From contig NZ_JH932292.1 of NCBI RefSeq assembly GCF_000301035.1, forward strand, positions 858,857-922,856: a stretch of DNA of 64,000 nt, given 5' to 3'. The notes beneath the pieces are model-generated. The model did no database searches. It was not told the origin of the DNA and saw only the letters and a list, made by a program, of their open reading frames with translations. The position numbers and the translations under genes are program-made. This DNA is from Facklamia hominis CCUG 36813 (lineage in GTDB: Bacteria > Bacillota > Bacilli > Lactobacillales > Aerococcaceae). Within the stretch, counting starts at the first letter, position 1; each line of letters begins with the position of its first letter. Below, in pieces: positions 8,170-16,375 of the stretch.

Positions 8170-8784
8170 CTATATAACTCCTTCTTTTTTTATTCGTTGC
8201 GTCCAAGCATTGTAAGCCTCCAATTGCAATGGGTAAATCTCAGTGCATTGGTTCATCAAATGACTAAAACTCATCCGAATTTTGTCATAACAAGCCTGAT
8301 CTAAATTCTCAAAAGCCTTCTTTCGAATTCGATCAACCCCTTCAAATTGACGGCCTGGTTCAATATAATCAGCTAAATAAAGAATTTTAGCTAACTGAGA
8401 CATATCAGGCTGTCCGGTCGTATGAAAGGCAATCGCTTGAAGAATCTCATCATCTTGACAAGCAAATTCTTGTTTACAAATCTGAGCTGCTGCAAACCCA
8501 TGCCATATAGCTCCATTGGCTGACCGTAAATCCTCTTTGGGATAATAAGCTAGAGCTAGCTCCAATAGCTGTGCATCGGGCATTTCTTTCGCATAATCAT
8601 GCATCAAACACACAATCGATGTTTTTTCAACGGATTCATGATAGCGTTTAGCTAACATCATACCGGTTGCTTCTACTCCTAGCACATGCTTAAAGCGCTT
8701 GGAGGATAATTTGATTCTTAAGCGTTCAATAAGTTCATCTCGGGAAATTGTGAGCCAGTTCGTTTGATAAGTTATCATTTTCAT
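8170..8784 (-). CDS. yqeK: HD-domain hydrolase YqeK (Ap4A hydrolase type)
   Basis: A 204-residue HD-superfamily phosphohydrolase. The metal ligands are visible as His in FKHVLGVE, the HD pair in CLMHDYAKEM, His in WHGFAAA and Asp in LYLADYIEPGR. YqeK enzymes split diadenosine tetraphosphate symmetrically into two ADP (family knowledge). The gene follows nadD by eight bases in the conserved nadD-yqeK-rsfS order, with a GGAGAG ribosome site. Confidence 0.94.
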   Translation of the reverse strand: MKMITYQTNWLTISRDELIERLRIKLSSKRFKHVLGVEATGMMLAKRYHESVEKTSIVCLMHDYAKEMPDAQLLELALAYYPKEDLRSANGAIWHGFAAAQICKQEFACQDDEILQAIAFHTTGQPDMSQLAKILYLADYIEPGRQFEGVDRIRKKAFENLDQACYDKIRMSFSHLMNQCTEIYPLQLEAYNAWTQRIKKEGVI

Positions 8785-8792
8785 TGTCTCTC

Positions 8793-9482
8793 CTATCTGG
8801 GATATGCATAAAGACCTTGCTGCTGAATGTAAGCCTCTACTACAGCTGGTACTTGATAACGGATGGACTGGTCAAGATAGACCCTTAAGCGAATTTCAGT
8901 GGAAGATAGGTCTACAAGCGGGCTATCTACCCATAAAATAGGGTATTTATCCTGCTCAACCATGAATCCCGGTCGATTCACCCCGACAATTTGCACTAAT
9001 TGAAGGAGTTCGTCAGGTTTGTACCAAGTCGGTAAATCCTTGACGGAATCAGCCCCCATAATAAAATAAAAGTCCGTTTCTGGGTAATTTTCCTTAAAAT
9101 GACGCAGAGTATCCACCGAATAATTCTTTCCTCCACGATTCACTTCATAACTTTGTAACTTAAATAGGGGGTTATCCGCGATCGCTAATTCAACCATCTT
9201 TAGCCGATGACTAGCAGCAATCGTTGTTTTTCCTGGAACATGAGGCGGTTTAGCTGTTGGCATAAACCAAACTTCATCTAGCTCCAATTGAGTCCCCACC
9301 TGCTGTGCCATCATCAAGTGACCTAAATGCGGTGGATTAAAAGTACCTCCCAGAATGCCAATCCGTTGATTAGACTTAGGCTGATGAATAACTAAGGTGG
9401 AAGAATCTGTCATAACTTCCTCATTCACCTCAATTGTATCAATAGTATTTGCACCCATCACATGCATGGCTGGTAATTTCAT
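8793..9482 (-). CDS. nadD: Nicotinate-nucleotide adenylyltransferase
   Basis: NadD, which joins ATP and nicotinate mononucleotide to form deamido-NAD. The nucleotidyltransferase signature IGILGGTFNPPHLGHLMMA with the HxGH element starts near residue 43, and the C-terminal SSTEIRLR motif is present. The 229-residue protein carries about 40 extra N-terminal residues before the catalytic fold compared with the minimal family. The ATG at 9482 has a good AGGAG site, so the extension looks genuine. It works upstream of NAD synthetase, and NAD kinase is encoded at 22.2 kb. Confidence 0.96.
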   Translation of the reverse strand: MKLPAMHVMGANTIDTIEVNEEVMTDSSTLVIHQPKSNQRIGILGGTFNPPHLGHLMMAQQVGTQLELDEVWFMPTAKPPHVPGKTTIAASHRLKMVELAIADNPLFKLQSYEVNRGGKNYSVDTLRHFKENYPETDFYFIMGADSVKDLPTWYKPDELLQLVQIVGVNRPGFMVEQDKYPILWVDSPLVDLSSTEIRLRVYLDQSIRYQVPAVVEAYIQQQGLYAYPR

Positions 9483-9485
9483 GAC

Positions 9486-9806
9486 TTAATCTCCTATTTT
9501 AGCCACGTCTTGACTCAGCGATTGATATTTTTCTTTTTTAGATGGCCGATAAAGAACCGCCGTACTTCCAATTACGTGTACCACATGCGCCTGAGTCGTC
9601 TGTGCGATCCTCTCAGTCACTTGGTCAATCTCTTCACTCGTATTCTGAAGGAGGTTAAATTTAATTAATTCCCTTTTTTCAAGTGCGGAATCTATTTGTT
9701 CAATAAAGGCCTCCGTCAAGCCTTGTTTACCCATTTGAAAAATTGGCTTTTCTTTTTGACCTACTTTTCTTAAAAATTTAAGTTGTGCTTTTGATAAGTT
9801 TGTCAT
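9486..9806 (-). CDS. yhbY: Ribosome assembly RNA-binding protein YhbY (CRM domain)
   Basis: A 106-residue single CRM-domain protein. It starts with LSKAQLKFLRKVGQK, followed by the diagnostic MGKQGLTEAFIEQIDSALEKRELIKF; the GxxG loop is present as GKQG. The family associates with pre-50S particles (family knowledge). It lies three bases before nadD and 17 bases after yqeH, in the conserved order of this cluster. Confidence 0.95.
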   Translation of the reverse strand: MTNLSKAQLKFLRKVGQKEKPIFQMGKQGLTEAFIEQIDSALEKRELIKFNLLQNTSEEIDQVTERIAQTTQAHVVHVIGSTAVLYRPSKKEKYQSLSQDVAKIGD

Positions 9807-9822
9807 ACTTTCTCCTTTCTTA

Positions 9823-10947
9823 TTAAATCATGGATGGACGAACAACAGGAACCATTCCTTTAGGAAGTTGAACATTCACTTGTACTCTTTCATTGACCGC
9901 TATCCACCCTAATCCAGGAATAACTAAGTCTTGATCAGACTTAACCGTTAGATGATGGGCTTGCCATTGAGGAATCAGACTTCTCTCCTTAGCTGTCGGA
10001 GGCATTAGTAAATCATCACAATGCGCTTTATAAAAATCCGCGGCTTTTTCTAATTTACTTCGATGCAAATACAAATCATTAGCCACGTTTAAGATAAAAC
10101 TAGTCCGCTCCCCTTCCACAAAATCAATTTGACACAGCCCAGCTAAAAATAGCGTCTGCTTGGGATTCAACTGAAACACTCTAGGTTTAATTGGCTTTTG
10201 CGGGATGACTTGGCCATAACTTCTACGACTCAAATAATGTGCCCATTGATCCTTCTTCACAAAGCCGGGTGTATCTACTAAACCATATTCTTCCGATAAA
10301 GGAATCCGAATAAGATCCAAAGTCGTTCCCGGATGATTCGATGTGGTAATCACTTCTTGATCGCCCCCATAATGCTGAATCAAACGATTTAACAAAGTCG
10401 ATTTACCGACATTAGTGATTCCCACTAAATAGATATCTCGGTCTTGAATGAAATGATTAATAACCTCAACTAATCCTTCAATCCCATTGGCTTGCTTGCC
10501 TGAAGCAAGAATTACTTGCTTGGGCTTTAATCCTAAACTGCGAATATACTGCATCAACCAATGTGTTAGTCGTGATCGATTCACAGATTTTGGTAGGAGA
10601 TCTACTTTATTCGCTATAACTATAATATTATCCTGACCTAGCAAACGAGGCAAACTTGTTAATAGACTCCCTTCAATATCGAAGATATCGATAACATGAA
10701 TAATCAGAGCCTGATCATCGGTAATTTTTCGAAGCTTATCTAGGAAAAAGTCTTCATCCAGTTCTAAATCACTTAATTCATTATAATGTCTCAAACGAAA
10801 GCAACGTTGGCAGTAGAAATCTCCCTTTTCAAGCCCCTTTTTAAAAGCAGAAGCAGGCAAGTAACCAAATCGATCTGGTGATTCGGTTTGGATTAAAGCA
10901 CCACAACCAATACACTGATAACCTGCTTGATGATCATTTGTTTCCAA
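9823..10947 (-). CDS. yqeH: Ribosome biogenesis GTPase YqeH (circularly permuted)
   Basis: A circularly permuted GTPase needed for 30S assembly in B. subtilis. An N-terminal CxxC zinc finger (CIGC and CQRC) is followed by G4 (NKVD), then G1 (GITNVGKSTLLNR), G2 and G3 (DTPG), the permuted order. A C-terminal RNA-binding region ends in VVRPSMI. The start is uncertain. An open frame reaches a TTG at 10977 inside yqeG, but a TTG at 10947 sits just after GGGGGGAAG and gives an N-terminus close to the usual one; I prefer that. The gene overlaps yqeG by 14 bases. Confidence 0.95.
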   Translation of the reverse strand: METNDHQAGYQCIGCGALIQTESPDRFGYLPASAFKKGLEKGDFYCQRCFRLRHYNELSDLELDEDFFLDKLRKITDDQALIIHVIDIFDIEGSLLTSLPRLLGQDNIIVIANKVDLLPKSVNRSRLTHWLMQYIRSLGLKPKQVILASGKQANGIEGLVEVINHFIQDRDIYLVGITNVGKSTLLNRLIQHYGGDQEVITTSNHPGTTLDLIRIPLSEEYGLVDTPGFVKKDQWAHYLSRRSYGQVIPQKPIKPRVFQLNPKQTLFLAGLCQIDFVEGERTSFILNVANDLYLHRSKLEKAADFYKAHCDDLLMPPTAKERSLIPQWQAHHLTVKSDQDLVIPGLGWIAVNERVQVNVQLPKGMVPVVRPSMI

Positions 10948-11470
10948 GCTCTTCCCCCCAATCTGAATGGCTATCAATACCTAAAATTTTAAAAGCATAA
11001 CGCTCTAACTTACGATTCACATAAGTATATACATTATCATGATTAAGTATTGGCTTAACCAAAATAACCGACAGTCCTAAACGATTAGCTCCAATTACAT
11101 CCGTCATAATTTGATCCCCAATCACAACAACCTCTTCTTTTTTAAGGCCCAAGGCCTTTAAGGCTTTTTTAAAGTTATACGTTAAGGGCTTTAAGGCATT
11201 CGCTTTAAAAGGAAGTTCCAAAGGATCAGCCACACGCTTAACCCGCTCTGGATAATTATTTGAAAGAATAAAGCAAGAAATTCCAGCCTGATTCATCATC
11301 TCAACCCACTGGCTAAGCTGGGGAGTCCCCTCCGCTTGATTCCACGCTAACAAAGTATTATCTAAATCAACAATCATTCCACGGATTCCTTGACGAAGTA
11401 AATCCTCTGCATCTAGATTATAAGGCGAATTAACCATCCATGTCGGACGAATTAAATGTTTAAGTCTCAT
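10934..11470 (-). CDS. yqeG: YqeG family HAD-type phosphatase
   Basis: A 178-residue HAD subfamily IIIA phosphatase. Motif I is GMIVDLDNTLLAW with the nucleophile Asp and the +2 Asp, motif II is CFILSNN, and motif III/IV is VVIGDQIMTDVIGANRLG. The substrate is not known; related PGP1 enzymes dephosphorylate phosphatidylglycerophosphate (family knowledge, not proven here). It is the first gene of the yqeG-yqeH-yhbY-nadD-yqeK-rsfS-yqeM-tmcAL unit. Confidence 0.93.
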   Translation of the reverse strand: MRLKHLIRPTWMVNSPYNLDAEDLLRQGIRGMIVDLDNTLLAWNQAEGTPQLSQWVEMMNQAGISCFILSNNYPERVKRVADPLELPFKANALKPLTYNFKKALKALGLKKEEVVVIGDQIMTDVIGANRLGLSVILVKPILNHDNVYTYVNRKLERYAFKILGIDSHSDWGEELGNK

Positions 11471-11554
11471 AAGCGCTCCTTCTTTTTATATACCTTATAG
11501 TATATCATATCCGCACGCTATTATTAAAAAAGAGACCGGATCTACGATAAAAAA

Positions 11555-11597
11555 ACTGTTTACAAACTCAACCTCATCGATTCAGTCTGTAAACAGT
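11555..11597 (-). terminator. ykuJ terminator
   Basis: Inverted repeat ACTGTTTACA (11555-11564) with TGTAAACAGT (11588-11597), followed on the minus strand by seven T. It lies just after the ykuJ stop codon and before yqeG. Confidence 0.85.
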
Positions 11598-11604
11598 CTT
11601 TTAA

Positions 11605-11832
11605 TTAATCTAACAAATCAAAAATTTCAATAGCTACTAAATCAATATTATCAAAGCGAAAAACCGTGTTCGTTTGACTATCAGTCATTTCAAAAATATC
11701 TTCGTTGGGTAGGTAGGCCACTTGACATTTTTCAACGCCCTCCAACTCAAAACGACGAACTTCAATGGTCTCATTAGTTTTTGTCATAGTTTCTAAGCGT
11801 TGAATGATCCCTGTTAAAACTGATGCTTTCAT
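11605..11832 (-). CDS. ykuJ: YkuJ/DUF1797 family protein
   Basis: A 75-residue DUF1797 protein starting at the ATG at 11832, which has GGGAGAGAT upstream; the longer open frame has no ribosome site. The conserved C-terminus FRFDNIDLVAIEIFDLL identifies the family, as does the VLTGIIQRLETM start. The function is unknown. It stands between a glycosyltransferase gene and yqeG, with its own terminator. Confidence 0.9.
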   Translation of the reverse strand: MKASVLTGIIQRLETMTKTNETIEVRRFELEGVEKCQVAYLPNEDIFEMTDSQTNTVFRFDNIDLVAIEIFDLLD

Positions 11833-11958
11833 TTTATCTCTCCCATCTTCAACTCTTCTGATCGAATGATTGTATGGTAACAAATTCAGATAGAATTGCA
11901 AGAACTTTATGGTCTAAATAGCTATTTATTTAATAAGAAGCCTCTCTCTTAAGAAGAA

Positions 11959-13176
11959 TTAGCGATCTATTTTATCACCAATAACCAATTCCCTGACGCC
12001 TTGTTTAATTTTATTAAAGAAGACATCAAATAAGTCATGTTCCTCTTTAGCATATGCTTCTTGCATCTTTTGGTAAAAAGCAAGCACCTCATCAGCAAAT
12101 TTTTCACTAGACAGCTCATAGAGATCACTTGCTTGGATTGGAGCAATCTGTCCAGCTGCTTGTTCAGCTAAAAATTCGGCAGTTACCCCAGCTAATGTCT
12201 CCTGATTTGTATATAATCGGCCAAAACTATCCTTGACCATAATCGATTTAAGGTAGTCATTTTCTTTAGCAATAATAGGACAGCGATTGACCAATGATTC
12301 AAGGTAAGTCAAGCCCTGCGACTCCGATTGACTGGCATTTAGATATAGATCAGCTATTTGATAATAATCAGATACATGCTCATGATCGACAAAGCCAACA
12401 AAGTCAACTTCCAAATGATGCTTACGACAATAGAGTTCCAGAGCTTCTCTTTCTGGTCCATCCCCTGCAACAAGTAACTGTAGCTTTTTATTCGTTTGTC
12501 GTAACTCCTTATAAGCCTCTAACACTTCCTGAATATTCTTTTCTTTAGATAGTCGTGAAAGCGTCAATAGGACCGTATCTTCTGCTTGGATTCCCATTTT
12601 TTGCCGCAAATCCTGCCGCAAGTCTGTCTTAACCGCTTGAATTGGGACGCCTGTTGGAATTACTTGAATAGGAACCGTCACCCCATAATCCTGCAAAGTA
12701 TCTTGCGTCAAATGACTCGGTGCGATAACGCCATCCGCTCGGTTACAATATTGTTTAGATAAGGCACGAACATGACTAGGCTGTAATAGCATACCATCCA
12801 TAATATAATGTGTATAGTTTTCATACATTGTATGATAAGTATGAACTAAAGGTATTTTTAAGCGACTCGCCACATAATGTCCCGTTAGCCCAACGGAAAA
12901 CTCGGTATGCGTATGAATTAAATCTAAATCCATAGACCGTGCTATTTTTAAGCAGCGATCAAAGCCACGGTATGCAATCCGCCGATCAGCAAAACTTAAA
13001 AATGGAAGGGATGCAAGTCGAACGATATCTTGCTCTTCTTCCGCCTTAGGATCCGTTGTAGTGAATATAATCACTTGATGTCCCTGTTTTCGTAATTCAT
13101 CAGTTAAAGTTTTTATTGACGTTGACACCCCACTTAATTGCGGAAAATATGTGTCCGTAAACATACCTATTTTCAT
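11959..13176 (-). CDS. Glycosyltransferase family 4, probable diacylglycerol glucosyltransferase
   Basis: A 405-residue GT-B, GT4-type enzyme. It begins MKIGMFTDTYFPQLSGVSTS, typical of the Gram-positive 1,2-diacylglycerol 3-glucosyltransferases (BgsB/DgdA group). The donor-binding region FVDHEHVSDYYQIADLYLNASQSESQGLTYLE holds the EX7E-type motif. These enzymes make the glycolipid anchor of lipoteichoic acid (family knowledge). The usual partner (bgsA-type) is not adjacent, so the specificity is inferred from the N-terminal motif only. It is a monocistronic gene, divergent from folT. Confidence 0.82.
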   Translation of the reverse strand: MKIGMFTDTYFPQLSGVSTSIKTLTDELRKQGHQVIIFTTTDPKAEEEQDIVRLASLPFLSFADRRIAYRGFDRCLKIARSMDLDLIHTHTEFSVGLTGHYVASRLKIPLVHTYHTMYENYTHYIMDGMLLQPSHVRALSKQYCNRADGVIAPSHLTQDTLQDYGVTVPIQVIPTGVPIQAVKTDLRQDLRQKMGIQAEDTVLLTLSRLSKEKNIQEVLEAYKELRQTNKKLQLLVAGDGPEREALELYCRKHHLEVDFVGFVDHEHVSDYYQIADLYLNASQSESQGLTYLESLVNRCPIIAKENDYLKSIMVKDSFGRLYTNQETLAGVTAEFLAEQAAGQIAPIQASDLYELSSEKFADEVLAFYQKMQEAYAKEEHDLFDVFFNKIKQGVRELVIGDKIDR

Positions 13177-13382
13177 AACAATTCCTTTCTTTACATGGGC
13201 CTTTACCTTAATTATAGCCTAAGTTTTGTTAAGATCCTAGTTTTATCTGAAGGAATTTTTAAACATAGCATTTTATTAAAATAGCTTCCTAGTTACTATT
13301 ATAACCCTAGCAATTATCCTATACATACCCATTTATTAATGGTAATATTAGATGCAACAGTCATATATAGAGGAGCTTATTG

Positions 13383-13925
13383 ATGATAAAAAATTCTACT
13401 AATCCATCCCAAAAAAGACTTACTACTTTACAAGTCTCCCTTTTAGGAATTATCCTAGGTTTACGAATTGTTCTATCCTTCGTCCCATCCATCAACCTTG
13501 GTAATCTCGTCCAACTAGGAGTTGGATTTATAGGGGCTGCACTGTCTGGAGCTCTATTCGGCCCTTGGTACGCCCTTATCCTTTCACTTTTTAATGATTT
13601 AATCACTTCGCTTTTACAAGGTAAAAATATATTCTTGGGCTTCACCCTATCAGCTGGACTTGGTGGTCTTTTTTATGGCTATTTTTTATATCGTAAGCCA
13701 GCTTCTTGGAAAAACATTTTCTTTGCCGTTTTATCGGTGACCCTAATCATTAATCTTGGTCTAAACTCTATTTGGATTAAAATGATGTATGGCAAAGCGT
13801 GGGCTGTTTTTATGCCAATGCGGATCGTTAAAAATACACTATCGCTTCCATTAAATACAATCATTCTATATTTCGTTTTTAATAACCGAACTGTAAAATC
13901 TTTTATTAATAAATATCAATTTTAA
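13383..13925 (+). CDS. folT: ECF transporter S component, folate-specific type (FolT)
   Basis: A 180-residue membrane protein with about six hydrophobic segments and the folate-family S-component signature: GFIGAALSGALFGPWYALILS, then FLGFTLSAGLGGLFYGYFLY and LGLNSIWIKMMYGKA. It would bind folate and use the shared EcfA/A'/T module encoded elsewhere. The ATG at 13383 follows AGGAG by seven bases; the TTG immediately before it is less likely. I looked for a tetrahydrofolate riboswitch upstream and did not see one. Folate supply fits the one-carbon cluster at 54.7-62.6 kb. Confidence 0.88.
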   Translation: MIKNSTNPSQKRLTTLQVSLLGIILGLRIVLSFVPSINLGNLVQLGVGFIGAALSGALFGPWYALILSLFNDLITSLLQGKNIFLGFTLSAGLGGLFYGYFLYRKPASWKNIFFAVLSVTLIINLGLNSIWIKMMYGKAWAVFMPMRIVKNTLSLPLNTIILYFVFNNRTVKSFINKYQF

Positions 13926-13950
13926 TTCTCATAGAATACCAAAACAACTA

Positions 13951-14000
13951 AAAAAACTCGCTGTAGAAGCTTTTATAAAGTCTCTACAGCGAGTTTTTTT
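13951..14000. terminator. Bidirectional terminator folT / ptsI
   Basis: Inverted repeat around ACTCGCTGTAGA (13956-13967) and TCTACAGCGAGT (13983-13994), with an A-run before and a T-run after. It serves folT on the plus strand and ptsI on the minus strand. Confidence 0.9.
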
Positions 14001-14049
14001 ATGTCAAAGAAGCAGTATCCTTGATAAGGACCAGCAATCATTAGCCAGA

Positions 14050-15777
14050 CTAACTTTCAGCAATGATAGCTTCTAATAATCTTTGAACCTCTTCTTGGGT
14101 ACAGGTTTCATTCAAAATTCGGTCTAAAATCGACTGACCAACCTGACTATCCAGTTTACGAATTAAGTGTCTCTGCTTTAAAATACTAGCTGCAGACATC
14201 GAAAATTCATCTAAACCCATAGCCAATAATAAAGGTGCAGCCGCTGCTTCTCCTGCCATCTCACCACACATACCCACCCATTTTCCTTCTTTATGAGCAG
14301 CATCAATCACAAATTTTATCAATCTCAATATAGAGGGATTAAAGGGTTGATAAAGATATGAAATTCGTTCATTCATTCTATCAGCAGCCATCGTGTATTG
14401 AATCAAATCATTAGTGCCTATTGAAAAGAAATCTACTTCCTTAGCAAAATGATCTGCTAATAACGCTGCTGCTGGTATTTCAATCATCATACCCAATTGA
14501 ATATCGCTAGAAACAGAATGTCCCTGTTGAATTAATTCTTCTTTTACTGATTCAAAAATTCGTTTAGCTTGGCGAAACTCATCTAAGCTAGCGATCATCG
14601 GAAACATAATTCTTAACTGCCCATAGATAGAGGCTCTTAACAAAGCCCTAAGTTGCATTCTAAAAAGGGCCTCTTGATCCAAGCATAAGCGGATTGCTCG
14701 ATATCCTAAAAATGGATTCATCTCTTGAGGCATTGTCATATAGGGTAATGTTTTGTCCCCACCAATATCCATGGTTCGAACCACGACTTGTTTTGGAGCC
14801 ATTTTTTCTAAAACGAATTTATAAGCCTTAAATTGTGCTTCTTCACTAGGCATAGTGTCTGAATCCATGTATAAGAATTCAGTACGATATAGACCGATCC
14901 CTTCTGCCCCGTTCTTGATAGCCATCTCCAAGTCTTCCGGCCTACCGATATTAGCAGCAAGCTCTACCTTTACTCCATCTTTAGATTGGGTATTTTTATG
15001 AATAAGGGCTTGCAACTGCTGGGACTCTTGATCTAATTGGTTAATTTTTGCTTGATAAACTGCCTGCTCATCAAGACTAGGTTTTAATATAAAGTGCCCT
15101 GATATAGCATCCACGATCCCGTGTTGACACCCCTTAACCTTAACCATTAAATCTTTTACACCCACGATGGCTGGAATTCCAAGCGACCGAGCCATAATCG
15201 CTGAATGAGAGGTCCGACCACCCACTTCAGTTACAAAGGCCTTTACAAAGCGGGGATCTAACTGAGCCGTATCACTTGGCGTTAAATCGTGAGCCACAAT
15301 GATAGCAGGTTGATTTAATTGCCAAGAACCTTTTGACTGCTTTCCTAGGAGCTGCGCCATCAATCGTTGACTAACATCTCGAATATCCATGGAACGCTCT
15401 TTCATATAGTCATTCTCGGACATCGCTTCAAAGCTAGTCAAATAGAAGCGGCACACCTGTTGTAAAGCCGCCTCTGCATTTAGATGTTCATTTAATATTT
15501 TGTCATAAATCGCTTGTAAGAACTCTGGATCTTCTAGCATTAACTGGTGTGCATCAAACACCTTTGCTTCTTCTTCACCCATGGTTAAACAAGCTTGAGA
15601 GCGCAATTGATCAATCTCTTGTTTAGAAGCTTCAATTGCTTGAAGCAACCGTTCTTTTTCTCGGTCTGGATCCTTCACATAATAAGTATTAAAGCTTAAA
15701 TCCGCCTTTTCTAAACAATAAAGAGGGGCTAACGCAATCCCATCACTGGCAGCGATCCCCTTCAACTTTTGCGACAT
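14050..15777 (-). CDS. ptsI: PTS enzyme I (phosphoenolpyruvate-protein phosphotransferase)
   Basis: A 575-residue enzyme I, which takes phosphate from PEP and passes it to HPr. The phosphorylated residue is His191 in GGRTSHSAIMARSLGIPAIVG. The PEP-binding barrel is shown by GAEGIGLYRTEFLYM, MDIGGDKTLPYM and the C-terminal GMCGEMAGE with the catalytic Cys. Its start overlaps the ptsH stop as TAATG, which couples translation. It is the second and last gene of the operon. Confidence 0.98.
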   Translation of the reverse strand: MSQKLKGIAASDGIALAPLYCLEKADLSFNTYYVKDPDREKERLLQAIEASKQEIDQLRSQACLTMGEEEAKVFDAHQLMLEDPEFLQAIYDKILNEHLNAEAALQQVCRFYLTSFEAMSENDYMKERSMDIRDVSQRLMAQLLGKQSKGSWQLNQPAIIVAHDLTPSDTAQLDPRFVKAFVTEVGGRTSHSAIMARSLGIPAIVGVKDLMVKVKGCQHGIVDAISGHFILKPSLDEQAVYQAKINQLDQESQQLQALIHKNTQSKDGVKVELAANIGRPEDLEMAIKNGAEGIGLYRTEFLYMDSDTMPSEEAQFKAYKFVLEKMAPKQVVVRTMDIGGDKTLPYMTMPQEMNPFLGYRAIRLCLDQEALFRMQLRALLRASIYGQLRIMFPMIASLDEFRQAKRIFESVKEELIQQGHSVSSDIQLGMMIEIPAAALLADHFAKEVDFFSIGTNDLIQYTMAADRMNERISYLYQPFNPSILRLIKFVIDAAHKEGKWVGMCGEMAGEAAAAPLLLAMGLDEFSMSAASILKQRHLIRKLDSQVGQSILDRILNETCTQEEVQRLLEAIIAES

Positions 15778-16043
15778 TAGTCTGATAATCCTTCTTTTTT
15801 CATTGTCTCTTTAACAACAGCCATTGCTTCTTCTTCATCAGAACCTTCTGTAAGAATAGTTACTTCTGATCCCTGACCCACACCTAAAGACATCACTCCC
15901 ATAATGGATTTAAGGTTAACAGATTTTCCTTTATATTCTAGCGTGATATCTGAAGAAAATTTACTTGCTGCTTGTACTAACAAAGTAGCTGGACGAGCAT
16001 GAATTCCAGTTTCTGATGTTACAACAAAGTTTTCCTTTTTCAT
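15777..16043 (-). CDS. ptsH: Phosphocarrier protein HPr
   Basis: An 88-residue HPr, starting at the ATG at 16043 with a GGAGAGAT site. This start puts the PTS-phosphorylated His at position 15 (TGIHARPAT) and the HPr-kinase target Ser at position 46 ([11 protein letters not shown]), both exactly canonical. HPr(Ser-P) is the co-repressor of CcpA in low-GC Gram-positives, which fits the cre-like site at its own promoter. Confidence 0.98.
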   Translation of the reverse strand: MKKENFVVTSETGIHARPATLLVQAASKFSSDITLEYKGKSVNLKSIMGVMSLGVGQGSEVTILTEGSDEEEAMAVVKETMKKEGLSD

Positions 16044-16100
16044 ATTTGATCTCTCCTTAATGATATTGCTTCGATGGTAAATCACTTACCTTATGCTAAA

Positions 16101-16122
16101 GGTAAACGTTGACATAATTATA
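16101..16122 (-). promoter_or_regulatory. ptsHI promoter -10 with overlapping cre-like site
   Basis: A minus-strand TATAAT lies at 16117-16122. Directly downstream, the plus-strand sequence GGTAAACGTTGACA (16101-16114) matches the CcpA consensus TGWAANCGNTNWCA at all but the first position, and would cover the transcription start. No strong -35 is visible at normal spacing. CcpA control is inference. Confidence 0.6.
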
Positions 16123-16375
16123 CACAAAAAAATGGTTAAAAGCGATAGAAAATAGATTTTTGTCAAGAACTAAACATAAATAACTCAACTAGTTCATAAA
16201 ATCTTGAATCCATTTATAAACCATTCGCTCTCCAAAACTACATTTTAGCAATTGTGGTCACTTTAATAGACGACTGCCATGGCTGTAACTGACGATTACT
16301 GGTCCTATTAATAAGATTTAAATCTTTCCACATACCACCAGGTCATTGTTATTTATACCATTAGTACGCTCTTTA
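16123..16375. other. Intergenic, ptsH upstream / prfC downstream
   Basis: About 250 A/T-rich bases between the ptsHI promoter and the prfC stop codon. I see no open frame with a ribosome site, no clear terminator hairpin for prfC and no structured RNA. Confidence 0.5.

Noticed and set aside
13177-13382. Tetrahydrofolate riboswitch ahead of folT
   Set aside because: I looked for the conserved core and pairing; nothing matched, and the leader is short.
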